A stretch of DNA of 64,000 nt from CAYYKD01 sp964471825 (GTDB taxonomy: Bacteria > Spirochaetota > GWE2-31-10 > CAYYKD01). The notes below the pieces were generated by a model, which made no database searches, was not told the origin of the DNA, and saw only the letters and a list, made by a program, of their open reading frames with translations. Made by a program: the position numbers and the translations under genes. The stretch spans positions 124,001 to 188,000 of the forward strand of contig CAYYKD010000001.1 in NCBI GenBank assembly GCA_964471825.1, written 5' to 3'. Within the stretch, counting starts at the first letter, position 1. Every line of letters starts with the position of its first letter. Positions 63,811 to 64,000 of this stretch are shown piece after piece.

Positions 63811-64000
63811 CTACTGAAGAAGTTGTAAAATTCCTTGCGGTTTCTGGTTTGCCTGTGCAAGCATAGCTGTAGCTGATTGAACCAATATCTGATTCTTAGA
63901 AAAATCCACCATCTGTTCTGCCATATTGGTATCCCTGATGATAGACTCAGCATTCTGCATATTCTCCGCTCCTACGGCAAGACCCTTAGCCGCATGTTCC
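63811..64000 (-). CDS. Flagellin C-terminus (FlaB-like), partial
   Basis: The visible 62 residues are the C-terminal D0 helix of a flagellin: AENMQNAESIIRDTNMAEQM, then FSKNQILVQSATAMLAQANQ and a final LLQ. The pattern closely follows spirochaete FlaB filament proteins (AE-x-L-x-x-AES-RIRD-x-D-x-A, LxQAxxAMLAQANQ). In spirochaetes FlaB forms the core of periplasmic flagella. The gene continues beyond the right edge of the window, so start, promoter and length are not seen. The stop is at 63811-63813. Confidence 0.93.
   Translation of the reverse strand, partial: EHAAKGLAVGAENMQNAESIIRDTNMAEQMVDFSKNQILVQSATAMLAQANQKPQGILQLLQ

Overview
The window is AT-rich bacterial DNA that most likely comes from a spirochaete. 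The strongest pointers are the 3' end of a flagellin gene at the right edge, whose C-terminus looks like the spirochaetal FlaB filament protein, the very large number of Cys-lipobox lipoproteins and predicted beta-barrel proteins, and two diguanylate cyclases with a 7TM or GAF sensor. No rRNA, tRNA, CRISPR array or phage block was seen. Genus is not assigned. Two runs of ten N (10955-10964 and 49277-49286) are assembly gaps, and each interrupts a single gene rather than separating two.

Left part (1-24.5 kb): serS and an unknown gene; a ppiC-htrA envelope protein quality-control pair; an isoprenylcysteine-methyltransferase-like membrane enzyme; a duplicated-motif membrane protein; a predicted outer-membrane protein abutting a solitary N6-adenine DNA methyltransferase; a secreted CAP-domain protein with two lectin-like repeats; two adjacent CBS/CorC membrane proteins; a RAYT-like (IS200-type) protein that has lost its catalytic residues and is preceded by a cluster of hairpins; purF; an outer-membrane candidate; a 7TM diguanylate cyclase preceded by a small orphan Cas2-like gene; a lipoprotein-plsC-purT operon; and a protein joining an Hsp70-like peptide-binding domain to a LysM domain across a membrane segment.

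Middle part (24.5-46.5 kb) is a secretome island. It holds two giant tandem Ig-like lipoproteins of about 1,900 residues each, a lipoprotein peptidyl-arginine deiminase of the Porphyromonas type with an inserted domain, a lipoprotein with two Fn3-like domains and a cyanophycinase-like S51 peptidase domain, a plus-strand lipoprotein with its own promoter and terminator, a 700-base gene-free stretch, and an operon of two paralogous outer-membrane proteins plus a lipoprotein.

Right part (46.5-64 kb): a four-gene, translationally coupled operon (class A penicillin-binding protein, PPC-domain lipoprotein, TPR protein with an Mrr-like C-terminus, GAF protein) probably tied to the cell envelope; serB with a G9 tract; a YfcC-type carrier; a GAF-GGDEF cyclase; a five-fold repeat DUF898-like membrane protein; a radical SAM enzyme; ruvX/yqgF with a small coupled gene; a lipoprotein, a GPH-family symporter, and flagellin.

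A recurring feature is exact or near-exact short tandem duplications (11 to 21 bp units), mostly in intergenic DNA and at gene ends, in places spilling into coding sequence. A 64-bp palindromic element occurs twice, one copy lying just upstream of the RAYT-like gene.
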